Of a stretch of 64,000 bases of DNA, positions 44,384 through 52,827 are shown piece by piece; the stretch's first letter is position 1; every line of letters begins with the position of its first letter. The DNA is taken from contig JBFWQO010000013.1 in assembly GCA_050249415.1 (NCBI GenBank), forward strand, positions 49,448 through 113,447, read 5' to 3'. This DNA comes from CADEFQ01 sp050249415. Lineage in GTDB: Bacteria; Pseudomonadota; Gammaproteobacteria; Steroidobacterales; Steroidobacteraceae. Under the pieces are notes generated by a model that saw only the letters and a list, made by a program, of their open reading frames with translations, was not told the origin of the DNA and ran no database searches. The position numbers were made by a program, and so were the translations under genes.

Positions 44384-46753
44384 ATGAACACACTCCCTGG
44401 GACGCAGCCGTCACGGTCTGCGATGTGGCGTACGGGTGTCGCGCTGCTTGCCATGCTCGCCACCGGTGCGACCTGGGCGGCGGATCCCGGCGCGCGTTAC
44501 AAGTTCGATATTCCGCCGCAGCGGCTGGCGACCGCACTGGTCGAGTTCTCTCGCCAGGCAGGTACCCAGATCGTCAGCGATGCGCAGGATGTCGGCCCAC
44601 TGGGCAGCCCGGGTGTCAGCGGCGAGATGCCGTTGCAGGATGCACTCGGTGTATTGCTGAACGGCACGAAGCTCGCTTACAGGGCGACCGACGGTGGCGT
44701 CATTGCAGTCGGCCTGTTCGCGCAGGCCGCGGCGTCTTCGGCGAGCCAGACCCCGGCAGGTGCGGCCGCCGCCCCCGCAACCCCGAAGCCGGATTCCCTG
44801 GAAGAGATCATCGTCACGAGCACCAAGATCGAGACGCCCATCATCGAAGTGCCGCAATCCATGTCCGTGATATCGCGCGATCAACTGGAAATGCGCGGTG
44901 TAAACGGCGTGACGGAGGCACTGCGGTACACGCCCGGCACGATCGTCGACAATTACGGCTATGAGCCGCGCGGTTATGAATACATCATTCTCCGTGGCTT
45001 CGATGCGCTCTACACCGGCAACTATCGCGATGGCCTGAACCAGGCCACGGGGCTGTACTTCTCCAGCTTTATCACCGAGCCGTACGACATCGAGCGGATC
45101 GAGGTGATTCGCGGGCCGGCCTCGGCACTTTTCGGCCAGGCCGACGCCGGCGGCATCGTGAACCGCATCAGCAAGCGGCCCGATCCGAACATGCGAAGCG
45201 AGGTCGAAGCGCAGTTCGGCAACCATGACCGCAAACAGGTCGCGGTCGATTTCGGCGGCGCGTTGAATGACAGCGAATCCCTGGTGTATCGACTCGTCGG
45301 GGTGGGCCTGGACACGGAGAACCAGCAGCGCTATCCGAACGGCGATCGGCCCACGATCGAGACGCTGTTCGCGGCACCGTCGCTGATGTGGAAGATTTCG
45401 GAAGACACCTCGCTCACGTTGCTCACGGATTTCCGCAAGGGTGACGTCAGGGGCACGTTCTTCTACGCGGCGTGGCCGGACGGCACATTCAGCGGAATTG
45501 CGAGCGGGGATCCGGACTTCATCCGCTATGAACACGAGCAGGCGTCCGCAGGGTACCAGTTCGAGCACACCTTCAACGACGTCTGGTCGTTCCGCCAGAA
45601 CTTCCGGTTCGAGACGGCGGACGTGCAGGTCAAGGAACTCTTCCGCTTGGACTTTGACGCGGATGGACACACCATGAACCGCTACGCGGTACGCACGGAC
45701 GAGGGCCTGGACCAGATACTCCTCGATTCGCAGTTGCACGCGACATTGCCGGCCGGTTCCGCGACCCACAACCTCCTGGTCGGCATCGACGCGAGCCGAA
45801 TGGACGCCGACCTGAAGTTCTACCTCGGCGCCGCACCGAGCCTGGATTTGCTGAATCCGGTTTACGGACAGCCGATCGACACGCCGAACGACCTCGCAAT
45901 CGACGCCAGGCAGAAGAATGAGCTGCTCGGGTTCTACGCGCAGGACAAGCTCGAGATCGGCAAATGGATCTTCAACGTCGGCGTTCGGTACGACCGCGTG
46001 GAGTCGCTCACGACGCCTGCCCTGGTAGACCCCGTCGATGAGGACGCATTTACCGGTCGCGGAGGCCTGATCTACAGATTCGATGGTGGCCTGGCGCCCT
46101 ACGTCAGTTATACGCAGTCTTTCCTGCCGCAAAGCGGCGTGGACGCCAGTGGCCAGCCATTCAAGTCGTCGCGCGGCACGCAATATGAGGTGGGCCTGAA
46201 GTATGAGGCGCCCGGTGGCCGAGGCCTGTACACGATCGCGTTATTCGACCTGACGAAGGACAACGTGCTGACGCCGGACTTCGTCAACGACGGCTTTTTC
46301 CTGACCACCGGCGAGCGCCGTTCGCGTGGCGTGGAGCTCGAGGCGAACGCCCATCTGGGCGGAGGCTTCAGCCTCGCGGCGCAATACAGCTACCTCGATG
46401 CCGAAGTGACCCGGAGCAATGATGTCGACCTGGGCAAGCGGCCGATCCAGGTGCCGGAACATACGGCGTCCGCCTGGCTGGATTACGTATTCTCGGGCAC
46501 GCTGCAGGGATTGGGCCTGAGTGCGGGCGTGCGCTATGTCGGGACACGCTTCGACGACCGCGAGAATCTCTTCGAGAGCCCCTCCTATACGTTGTTCGAT
46601 GCGGCGATCCATTATGACCGGGGCGCGTGGCGTTTTGCGCTGAACTCCGCGAATCTTGGCGACAAGAAGTACTTCGCCACCGGCTCGGTCGCGAGCGGCT
46701 ACTATCCGGGCGTGCGCCGCACGATCATCGCGAGCGCCAAGTATCGCTGGTAA
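44384..46753 (+). CDS. TonB-dependent siderophore-type receptor with STN signalling domain
   Basis: A 789-residue outer-membrane transporter. Signal peptide ends near GATWA; STN signalling domain about residues 35-105 (FDIPPQRLATALVEFSRQAG, then GVIAVGLFA). The TonB box is near EEIIVTSTK; plug domain (VPQSMSVISRDQLEMRGVN, by segment, IEVIRGPASALFGQADAGG); barrel ends in aromatic W (SAKYRW). The STN domain means transport is coupled to FecR/FecI signalling. The plug is of the TonB-siderophore type, but no Fur box is visible nearby. GAGGA precedes the ATG. Confidence 0.93.
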   Translation: MNTLPGTQPSRSAMWRTGVALLAMLATGATWAADPGARYKFDIPPQRLATALVEFSRQAGTQIVSDAQDVGPLGSPGVSGEMPLQDALGVLLNGTKLAYRATDGGVIAVGLFAQAAASSASQTPAGAAAAPATPKPDSLEEIIVTSTKIETPIIEVPQSMSVISRDQLEMRGVNGVTEALRYTPGTIVDNYGYEPRGYEYIILRGFDALYTGNYRDGLNQATGLYFSSFITEPYDIERIEVIRGPASALFGQADAGGIVNRISKRPDPNMRSEVEAQFGNHDRKQVAVDFGGALNDSESLVYRLVGVGLDTENQQRYPNGDRPTIETLFAAPSLMWKISEDTSLTLLTDFRKGDVRGTFFYAAWPDGTFSGIASGDPDFIRYEHEQASAGYQFEHTFNDVWSFRQNFRFETADVQVKELFRLDFDADGHTMNRYAVRTDEGLDQILLDSQLHATLPAGSATHNLLVGIDASRMDADLKFYLGAAPSLDLLNPVYGQPIDTPNDLAIDARQKNELLGFYAQDKLEIGKWIFNVGVRYDRVESLTTPALVDPVDEDAFTGRGGLIYRFDGGLAPYVSYTQSFLPQSGVDASGQPFKSSRGTQYEVGLKYEAPGGRGLYTIALFDLTKDNVLTPDFVNDGFFLTTGERRSRGVELEANAHLGGGFSLAAQYSYLDAEVTRSNDVDLGKRPIQVPEHTASAWLDYVFSGTLQGLGLSAGVRYVGTRFDDRENLFESPSYTLFDAAIHYDRGAWRFALNSANLGDKKYFATGSVASGYYPGVRRTIIASAKYRW

Positions 46754-46775
46754 CGACCGGCCTCGTAACGACCAG

Positions 46776-46804
46776 CGGCGGCATCACGGGGCGTGATGCC
46801 GCCG
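46776..46804. terminator. strong 13-bp hairpin after the receptor gene
   Basis: CGGCGGCATCACG (46776-46788) and CGTGATGCCGCCG (46792-46804) form a perfect stem with loop GGG, 22 bp after the receptor stop. There is no T-run, so it may end transcription with help, stabilise the 3' end, or act as an attenuator for the sigma gene. Confidence 0.55.
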
Positions 46805-47041
46805 CGTGGATCGGCACTCGCCAATGCGCTCCCGCACCTGGGCCGCGCGAAACATCGGCGTGTTGCGCGCCATGAGCGGGTTGATCCGCCATCTGCGCCC
46901 TTGGCCCGATCGAGACGAAGTTTGCCCCGTCACAAACACGAACGCGCCCCCGCGATTGCTAGCCTGAGATGGGCGAGTGATGGCTTGTATGCGCGTACGC
47001 TCGGGCACGAGCAGGCAGCGTGCAGCGCAGGGGGAATCGAT

Positions 47042-47722
47042 ATGCAGCTGGTGCGCACGCACGCAGGGCGTTTCGAACGTGGTGTGGATACCGGGAGTAC
47101 GGGTGGTACCCCGCCCGATCGCGTCGCGGCTGGCTTCGGTCGCTACAGCGGTGAATCCGGGGACCCGCGCGCCCGCGCCCTGGCCGTTTCCGAACTGTTC
47201 CGTCAGCACAACCGTACCCTCGTGCGATTCCTGCAGTCGCGCCTGCAAAACGAACAGGAGGCGCGTGAGATCGCCCAGGAAGCGTATGTCCGCCTGCTCG
47301 AACTCGGCCGCACCGGCGCGGTCGGCTTTCTGCGCGCATACCTGTTCAGGATAGCGCTCAATCTGGCCATAGACCGCATACGCAGCCGCAAATCGCGCAG
47401 CCGTCTCGATGTGGCGAAGCTGAAGCCGGTGGAGGAAATGTTCGAGGCACCCTCGGTCGAGCACCATGCACTCGCCGCCGACGAATTGCGCGTCTTTCGT
47501 ACCAGCCTCGATGAGCTTCCTGCATACTGCCGGGAGGCTCTGATGATGAGCCGTATCGAGGGTCTTTCCACGGCGGAGATCGGCCGTCGCCTGGGTCGAA
47601 GCGAACGCATGGTGCGGCGCTATGTAGTGCATGCCCTCGTCTACTGCCGGCACCGGGTCGATGGCTTGCCGCCGGCAGAGGCCGGGCGGCGCACGGAGTT
47701 GCCGGAGATTGATCCGGCGTAG
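47042..47722 (+). CDS. FecI-like ECF sigma factor
   Basis: A 226-residue ECF sigma factor. Region 2: SELFRQHNRTLVRFLQSRLQ, then EAREIAQEAYVRLLELG; region 4: LPAYCREALMMSRIEGLSTAEIG, by segment, RRLGRSERMVRRYVVHALVYC. This pattern matches iron-type FecI sigmas. ATG 47042 is chosen because GGGGGA lies about 7 nt upstream and the longer frame is not family-like; about 55 residues before region 2 are an unusual extension. It is the probable reader of the four shared promoter motifs. Confidence 0.87.
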   Translation: MQLVRTHAGRFERGVDTGSTGGTPPDRVAAGFGRYSGESGDPRARALAVSELFRQHNRTLVRFLQSRLQNEQEAREIAQEAYVRLLELGRTGAVGFLRAYLFRIALNLAIDRIRSRKSRSRLDVAKLKPVEEMFEAPSVEHHALAADELRVFRTSLDELPAYCREALMMSRIEGLSTAEIGRRLGRSERMVRRYVVHALVYCRHRVDGLPPAEAGRRTELPEIDPA

Positions 47723-47753
47723 TCTTGACGGGCATCGGGGCCGGCCGGATCGG

Positions 47754-47783
47754 CGTCCGATCCTCACTTGCGAACCGTCTTGG
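47754..47783 (+). promoter_or_regulatory. candidate ECF promoter, copy C (before PepSY gene)
   Basis: CGTCCG, 16 nt, CGTCTTGG, 37 nt before the PepSY ATG. Confidence 0.68.
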
Positions 47784-47820
47784 CTGCGACGTGGCAGGAC
47801 CGCCGACCGCAGGACGAAGC

Positions 47821-48915
47821 ATGCTGACGGCTCGTATTTTCTGGCTCAAGACCCACCTGTACCTCGGACTGTTCGCCGGGGCCGTGCTCGCGCTGCTCGG
47901 GTTGACCGGCAGTGCGCTGGTCTTCGGCGAGCAGATCGACCGATTCCTCAATCCGGACATTGCGGTCCACGTCGCGCCCGGGGTCTTTCCCGGTGGCATC
48001 GCCGAGACGGTCGAGCGTCACTACGGCTACAAACCGTACTACGTCGAAGCGGCCGGGGGCGGCGCATACAAGGCCTTCTTTGAATTGCCCGGTGGGGGAG
48101 ACGAGGCGCGCGCAGTGTTCGTCGATCCGGCCGGGAACAGGATTCTCGGGAGTGAGCTGTGGGGCAGCTACTTCAGTTCCTTCATGCGGGAGTTGCACGA
48201 GGATCTGTTTCTCGGTGAGATCGGGGACTACGTCGTCGGTGCGATAGGCATCTTCGCCATCGTCAGCATCCTCACGGGCCTTTATCTGTGGTGGCCGCGT
48301 GTCGGCGCCCTGCGCAAGGCATTCCTCTACCGCCGGAGCCGGCATCCGCTGGTCATCAACTTCGAGATACACCGCCTCGCCGGGTTCTACCTGGCCGTCG
48401 TGCTGTTCGCGATCTCGCTGGCGGGCATCTATCTCGTGTTCCCGCAGGCCTTCACGTCGGTCGTCGGCACGGTCTCGACCGCCACACATTGGCCGGAGAC
48501 GGTGCAGTCGCGGCCGGCAGAACCGGGCGCACAGCCGTTATCCCTCGACGACGTCCGGCGCGTGCTCGAAGCACGCGCGCCGGGCGCGGTGGCGACGGGC
48601 TACCAGATACCGCAAACCGGCGAGGAAGCGTACGCCGTCTATTTCCGCGATCCGGCCGAGCCATACAGCCGCTTCGGCCTCAGCACCTTGTGGGTCGACC
48701 AGTACACCGGCGAGGTGTTGCTGGCGAACGAGTATGTGCGTGCCGTCCCCGGCGACCGGTTCATTTCGAACCAGTATCTGTTGCACAACGGCGAGATCCT
48801 CGGGTTGCCTGGGCAATGGCTGGTGTTCTTCACGGGCCTCCTGATCCCCGCGATGTACGGAACGGGCGTGTACTTGTGGTGGGCCAGGCGTCGTCGCGCG
48901 CCGCGGTCCACGTGA
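47821..48915 (+). CDS. PepSY-associated inner-membrane protein (iron-uptake type)
   Basis: A 364-residue protein with four TM helices. First helix about 7-33 (LKTHLYLGLFAGAVLALLGLTGS region), the pair near 140-160 and 185-210 with His (HEDLFLGEIG, NFEIHRLAGFYL), and a last one near 340. PepSY modules lie in the periplasmic parts (SLDDVRRVLEARAPGAVATG). Relatives beside TonB receptors reduce ferric siderophores or move protons/heme electrons. The GTG of the STN gene overlaps its stop by 4 bp. Confidence 0.86.
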   Translation: MLTARIFWLKTHLYLGLFAGAVLALLGLTGSALVFGEQIDRFLNPDIAVHVAPGVFPGGIAETVERHYGYKPYYVEAAGGGAYKAFFELPGGGDEARAVFVDPAGNRILGSELWGSYFSSFMRELHEDLFLGEIGDYVVGAIGIFAIVSILTGLYLWWPRVGALRKAFLYRRSRHPLVINFEIHRLAGFYLAVVLFAISLAGIYLVFPQAFTSVVGTVSTATHWPETVQSRPAEPGAQPLSLDDVRRVLEARAPGAVATGYQIPQTGEEAYAVYFRDPAEPYSRFGLSTLWVDQYTGEVLLANEYVRAVPGDRFISNQYLLHNGEILGLPGQWLVFFTGLLIPAMYGTGVYLWWARRRRAPRST

Positions 48916-49331
48916 GCAGACCGGCCTTGCCCCTGTTCGCGGTATTCACACTCATTGCACTCGCGGGCTGCGCCTGGCCGGTGTCGGCGCTCGACCTGGG
49001 CGCACAGTTCGAGTTTCGGATTGCGCCGCAAAAGCTGGCAACGGCCCTCGTCGAACTGTCGCGCCAGGCCAATGCCCAGGTGGTCAGCGATACCACCGAA
49101 GTGGATCGTTTCGACAGCGCCGGCATCAGCGGCCGGATGGCGCTGAAAGAGGCGCTGCGCACGCTCCTCGAAGGAACGGATCTCGACTACACGGTGACCG
49201 ACAGGGGCGTCATCGCCATAGGCATGTTCGGGCCTCGCAGCACCGCAATTGACCGGTACAGTCCCCTGGTCGGTGCCGATTCGCGCCGGCAGCGCCCGAT
49301 CGCGTCGTCCCTGTCCGACCGCCCCCGCTAG
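48912..49331 (+). CDS. free-standing STN (secretin/TonB N-terminal) signalling protein
   Basis: A 139-residue exported protein. The signal peptide (LPLFAVFTLIALAGCAWPVSA) may be a lipoprotein signal. After it comes a single STN domain very like that of the linked receptor: FEFRIAPQKLATALVELSRQ versus YKFDIPPQRLATALVEFSRQ, and ISGRMALKEALRTLL versus VSGEMPLQDALGVLL. No plug or barrel follows. Such a soluble copy could compete for or bind FecR. GTG start overlaps the PepSY stop. Confidence 0.82.
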   Translation: MSRPALPLFAVFTLIALAGCAWPVSALDLGAQFEFRIAPQKLATALVELSRQANAQVVSDTTEVDRFDSAGISGRMALKEALRTLLEGTDLDYTVTDRGVIAIGMFGPRSTAIDRYSPLVGADSRRQRPIASSLSDRPR

Positions 49332-49341
49332 ATCGTCTTGG
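49312..49341 (+). promoter_or_regulatory. candidate ECF promoter, copy D (before POT transporter)
   Basis: TGTCCG, 16 nt, CGTCTTGG. It overlaps the end of the STN gene and stops 5 nt before the POT ATG, so a message started here would be nearly leaderless. Confidence 0.55.
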
Positions 49342-49346
49342 CTTCG

Positions 49347-50804
49347 ATGGCACCGCCCGCGAACGGCATTCGGCGTGAACTGATCCTGCTCGCCGCCACG
49401 GAAGCATGGGAGCGCTTCAGCTACTACGGGATTCGCGGCCTGCTGGTGCTGTTCCTGACGGCTTCCGCCACGTCGGGCGGTATGCAATGGCATGCGGATT
49501 CGGCGCTGCGTCTGCTTGGCTGGTTCGCCGCGCTCGTCTATGTGCTGCCCGTCGCGGGCGGATTGTGCGGCGACCGGCTGATCGGCTCGCAACGGGCGGT
49601 GCGCGCCGGCACCGCCATACTCGTCGTGGCCTACGGTCTGCTGGCCGCATCGGCCTGGTGGCAGCAGACATTGCATGTGTCGGCACGCTGTGCCGCCGCC
49701 GCGCAGGCCGGCCTGCAGTCTGCAGCTTCCTTCGGCTGCAGCAGCTCATTGCCGCGCAACCTGATGTTCTCGGCATTGGTGCTCATCGCGCTCGGCACGG
49801 GGCTGTTCAAGCCGAACATCACGGCGCTGGTGGGCAGGCTGTACCGGAAGAACGACGCCTCGCGGGAAGGTGGCTTCCTGCTGTTCTATCTGTTCATGAA
49901 TATCGGCGTGGTGCTCTCCGGACTGGTGATCGGCACGCTGGGAGAGCAGGTCGCATGGCATTTCGGTTTCATGGCGGCTGCGGCCGCGATGTTACTCAGC
50001 GGCTTCGTGTTCTCGCATAGCAGTTCGTCACTGCGCCGGCAGGCCGATCTGCGCGTGCCGGCGACCGAGTCCGGCGCCGCGGCCGCATCGGGCGAGGACC
50101 AGATCGCCGTAGCGCGCGGGTGGGCGGGGCTGAGCCGCGGCGAGCGCGCGGCCATCGCGGTGCTCGCGATCCTCGGCGTGTTCGCCACGCTGTTCTGGGT
50201 CGGGCTGGAGCAGACGGCCGGTCTGCTGAATCTGTTTGCATTCGAAAATACGCAGCGGCAATTCGGTGACGTGACCATTCCGGCGACGTGGTTCCAGTCC
50301 CTCAATCCGCTCTTTGTTTTCGTGCTGGCGCCGACATTCGCGGTATTGTGGAGAACGCTCGCCGCGCGCGGTTCCGATCTGCGCACCGAGTGGAAGTTCG
50401 TTCTCGGACTGGTGGCGATGGCGAGCGCGTTTGCGTTGATGAGCCTGGCGGCACGCGGTTCGGGTGGCGAGGCGCTGGCGAGCCCGGGCTGGCTGATCAG
50501 CGCGTACTTTCTGCTCACGGTGAGCGAGCTTTGCGTCTGGACCATCAGCCTCGCGGCCGTCACACGCCTGTCTCCGCGGAGGCACGAGGGGCTGATCATC
50601 GGCCTGTGGTACATGGCCGTTGCGGTCGGCAGCTGGTGCGCCGGCCAGATCGGCGCCCTGACCGCCAGCATTCCGATGGGCGAGGTGTTCGGACTGCTGA
50701 GCAGGATGTTCCTGTTCGGCGCGCTGCTACTGGCCCTCGCGACTCCCTTGACGGCGCGGCTGGCGCGCCGCGCCGCAGCGGCCGAGGGTACGGCCGCGGC
50801 ATGA
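49347..50804 (+). CDS. POT-family proton-dependent oligopeptide transporter
   Basis: A 485-residue MFS transporter of the POT/PTR2 family. The proton-coupling ExxERF motif is present (TEAWERFSYYGIRG), with GGLCGDRLIGSQRAVRAG and the second PTR2 signature (FLLFYLFMNIGVVLSGLVIG). It imports di- and tripeptides and related compounds into the cytoplasm. The ATG at 49347 lacks a clear ribosome site. It is the first gene of the catabolic operon; its stop overlaps the deacylase start (ATGA). Confidence 0.9.
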   Translation: MAPPANGIRRELILLAATEAWERFSYYGIRGLLVLFLTASATSGGMQWHADSALRLLGWFAALVYVLPVAGGLCGDRLIGSQRAVRAGTAILVVAYGLLAASAWWQQTLHVSARCAAAAQAGLQSAASFGCSSSLPRNLMFSALVLIALGTGLFKPNITALVGRLYRKNDASREGGFLLFYLFMNIGVVLSGLVIGTLGEQVAWHFGFMAAAAAMLLSGFVFSHSSSSLRRQADLRVPATESGAAAASGEDQIAVARGWAGLSRGERAAIAVLAILGVFATLFWVGLEQTAGLLNLFAFENTQRQFGDVTIPATWFQSLNPLFVFVLAPTFAVLWRTLAARGSDLRTEWKFVLGLVAMASAFALMSLAARGSGGEALASPGWLISAYFLLTVSELCVWTISLAAVTRLSPRRHEGLIIGLWYMAVAVGSWCAGQIGALTASIPMGEVFGLLSRMFLFGALLLALATPLTARLARRAAAAEGTAAA

Positions 50805-51946
50805 ACATGCTGAGAATGCTCGAACGGCTGATCGCCTGCCGCACTGTGCCGGAACAGCCCAATCTCGCGTTGCTGAAGTACGTGTCTGAGCATCTGCGCG
50901 CCATCGGTGTCGAGCCGACGCTGATCCTGGAGCCTTGCGGAGAGCGTGGCGGACTCGTTGCGCTCATCGGCCCGAGCGTACCGGGTGGAATACTGTTGTC
51001 CGCGCATTCGGATGTCGTGAGCGTCGAGGGTCAGACCTGGACGGTCCCACCTTGGCAGCTGACCTCGCAGGCCGGGCGCCTCTACGGACGTGGCACGGCG
51101 GACATGAAGGGCTTCATCGCGTGCTGTCTCGATCTGCTGCCTCGCATCGATGTGCGGCGGCTCGAGCGCCCGCTGATCCTTGCGATCACGCACGACGAAG
51201 AGATCGGCTGCCGCGGCGCGCCGATGCTGGTGCGGCACATCACCGCGCAGCTGCCCCGCCCCTCGGCGGTCATCGTCGGTGAGCCGACGTCGATGCGCGT
51301 CGTGCATGGGCACAAGGGCGTTGCCGTCTACGAGACGCGCGTGCGCGGCCGGGCGGCGCATTCCAGCCTGACGCATACCGCGGCCAGCGCGACGCTCGCC
51401 GCGGGGCAGCTCGTCGTGCGCCTGGGAGAGATCGCGGCGCGGCTGCGTGACGCGAGCCGTCGCGACGACGCGTTTCTGCCGCCCTACACCACAGTGAACG
51501 TGGGCATCGTTCGCGGCGGCGAAGCGTCGAACATCGTGGCGGCCGAATGCACGTTGCGTTGGGATGTGCGCCCGATACCCGGGGACGATCCCCGTGCGGT
51601 TCTCGATGAACTGCGCACGTATGGCGACGACATCGTGCTGCCCGCGATGCGGGTTACGACGCCGGAGGCCCGGATCGCCACGCAGGAGTTTGCCAGCGCG
51701 CCACCGCTGGCTCCAAGGGGCGATCTGGCGGCGCGCGATCTCGCCATGCGCATCGCGGGGGAATCGGAGGCGAGCGTCGTTTCCTTCACGACGGAGGCGG
51801 GACTGTTTCAGGAGGCGGGAATGAGCGCTGCCGTCTGTGGACCGGGCTCGATCGATCAGGCCCACAAGCCGGACGAATACGTCGAGCTGTCGCAACTGCA
51901 GGCGTGCAGCCGTTTCCTCCATGGACTGATCGAGAGCCTGTCTTGA
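50801..51946 (+). CDS. argE: M20 deacylase, acetylornithine deacetylase type
   Basis: A 381-residue zinc amidohydrolase. Ligand motifs in order: LLSAHSDVVSVEG (His), GRGTADMKG (Asp), THDEEIGCRG (Glu-Glu), VIVGEPTSM, and DQAHKPDEYVE (His). The overall pattern fits ArgE, which removes acetyl from N-acetylornithine; other N-acyl amino acids are possible. Being the second gene behind a peptide transporter, it may release free amino acids from acylated ones, and ornithine would then suit rocD. Biosynthetic use is less likely here. Confidence 0.83.
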   Translation: MNMLRMLERLIACRTVPEQPNLALLKYVSEHLRAIGVEPTLILEPCGERGGLVALIGPSVPGGILLSAHSDVVSVEGQTWTVPPWQLTSQAGRLYGRGTADMKGFIACCLDLLPRIDVRRLERPLILAITHDEEIGCRGAPMLVRHITAQLPRPSAVIVGEPTSMRVVHGHKGVAVYETRVRGRAAHSSLTHTAASATLAAGQLVVRLGEIAARLRDASRRDDAFLPPYTTVNVGIVRGGEASNIVAAECTLRWDVRPIPGDDPRAVLDELRTYGDDIVLPAMRVTTPEARIATQEFASAPPLAPRGDLAARDLAMRIAGESEASVVSFTTEAGLFQEAGMSAAVCGPGSIDQAHKPDEYVELSQLQACSRFLHGLIESLS

Positions 51947-51977
51947 ACGAGACACACAGGGAAGCGCGGAGAGGCGC

Positions 51978-52808
51978 ATGAGCTACTCCTTTCGCAGTGG
52001 ACTTCGCTATCGCATGCCCACGCATTTCGGGCCCTCCCTGGGTCCGCGGCAGGGCCCGGGCGGCCGGCGCTACGACTGCGAGCGCGACCCGAAGCAGCTC
52101 ATCGTGCGAGCCGGTTTCAAGGCACGGACGTCGCAGCTCGCGGACCTTCTGCCACCCGGCTTCGAGCCGGACGAGCCGGCCAACCTGTATGTGACCTTCT
52201 GCTACCTCACCGAGGTGCAGTGGCTGGCAGGCCGCGGATACAACACGTTCGGGGTGTCGCTGCCGGCCGTCTACCGGGGCCGGCGCGAGACCGCGTCGGG
52301 TGAGCTGCTGCTCGTGCTGTGGGAGAACATGGCCGACCCCATCATCACGGGACGCGAAGAGCTGGGATTCTCCAAAGTCTATTGCGAGCTGCCGGAACCG
52401 CAGTTCGTCGATGACGATGTCGTGTGTCGCGCGAGCTGGGATGGCTGTCAGTTCGCCGCCTTGCGGGTGACGGGCCTGAACGAGATTGCCGCCGAAGCGC
52501 TGCCGGCTGCCGGTGCCACCGACGGGCTGCTGCACTACAAGTACATCCCCCGGACCGGCGCGCCCGGCGAAGCCGACGCGGAGTATCCCGTGCTGACTCC
52601 GGCGACGGGCTCGCACCTGAAGGTGGAGCAGGCGATGAAGGCGCGTGATGCAGCGTGCGTGTTCCGGGAGTCGACATGGGATGAGCTGCCGACACTGGTG
52701 CACATCGTCAACGCCTTGTCCGCGCTTTCCTGGGGCGAGTGTGTCGAAGCGACGGTGCTGAGGACCCGCGGCGCGAAGGATCTGGGCGACCAGAGAGTCC
52801 TCGAGTGA
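51978..52808 (+). CDS. acetoacetate decarboxylase-family protein
   Basis: A 276-residue protein of the ADC fold. The typical active-site stretch appears as DPIITGREELGFSKVYCELP; acetoacetate decarboxylase has two adjacent Lys after the Pro, here one Lys (Lys in FSKV) remains, so Schiff-base chemistry may still work but with altered acidity. Many ADC-like proteins are aldolase-dehydratases rather than decarboxylases. ATG 51978 has GGAGAGG upstream. It is the third gene of the operon. Confidence 0.82.
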   Translation: MSYSFRSGLRYRMPTHFGPSLGPRQGPGGRRYDCERDPKQLIVRAGFKARTSQLADLLPPGFEPDEPANLYVTFCYLTEVQWLAGRGYNTFGVSLPAVYRGRRETASGELLLVLWENMADPIITGREELGFSKVYCELPEPQFVDDDVVCRASWDGCQFAALRVTGLNEIAAEALPAAGATDGLLHYKYIPRTGAPGEADAEYPVLTPATGSHLKVEQAMKARDAACVFRESTWDELPTLVHIVNALSALSWGECVEATVLRTRGAKDLGDQRVLE

Positions 52809-52827
52809 GCATCACGAGGTTGAACGC

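Noticed and set aside
46905..46933. Fifth copy of the ECF motif before the sigma gene
   Set aside because: CGTCAC at 46928 has no GTCCG 16 nt upstream, so autoregulation is not supported by this motif.
49886..51979. 697-codon minus-strand frame
   Set aside because: Antisense to the POT and M20 genes; biased composition, no signal or domain.
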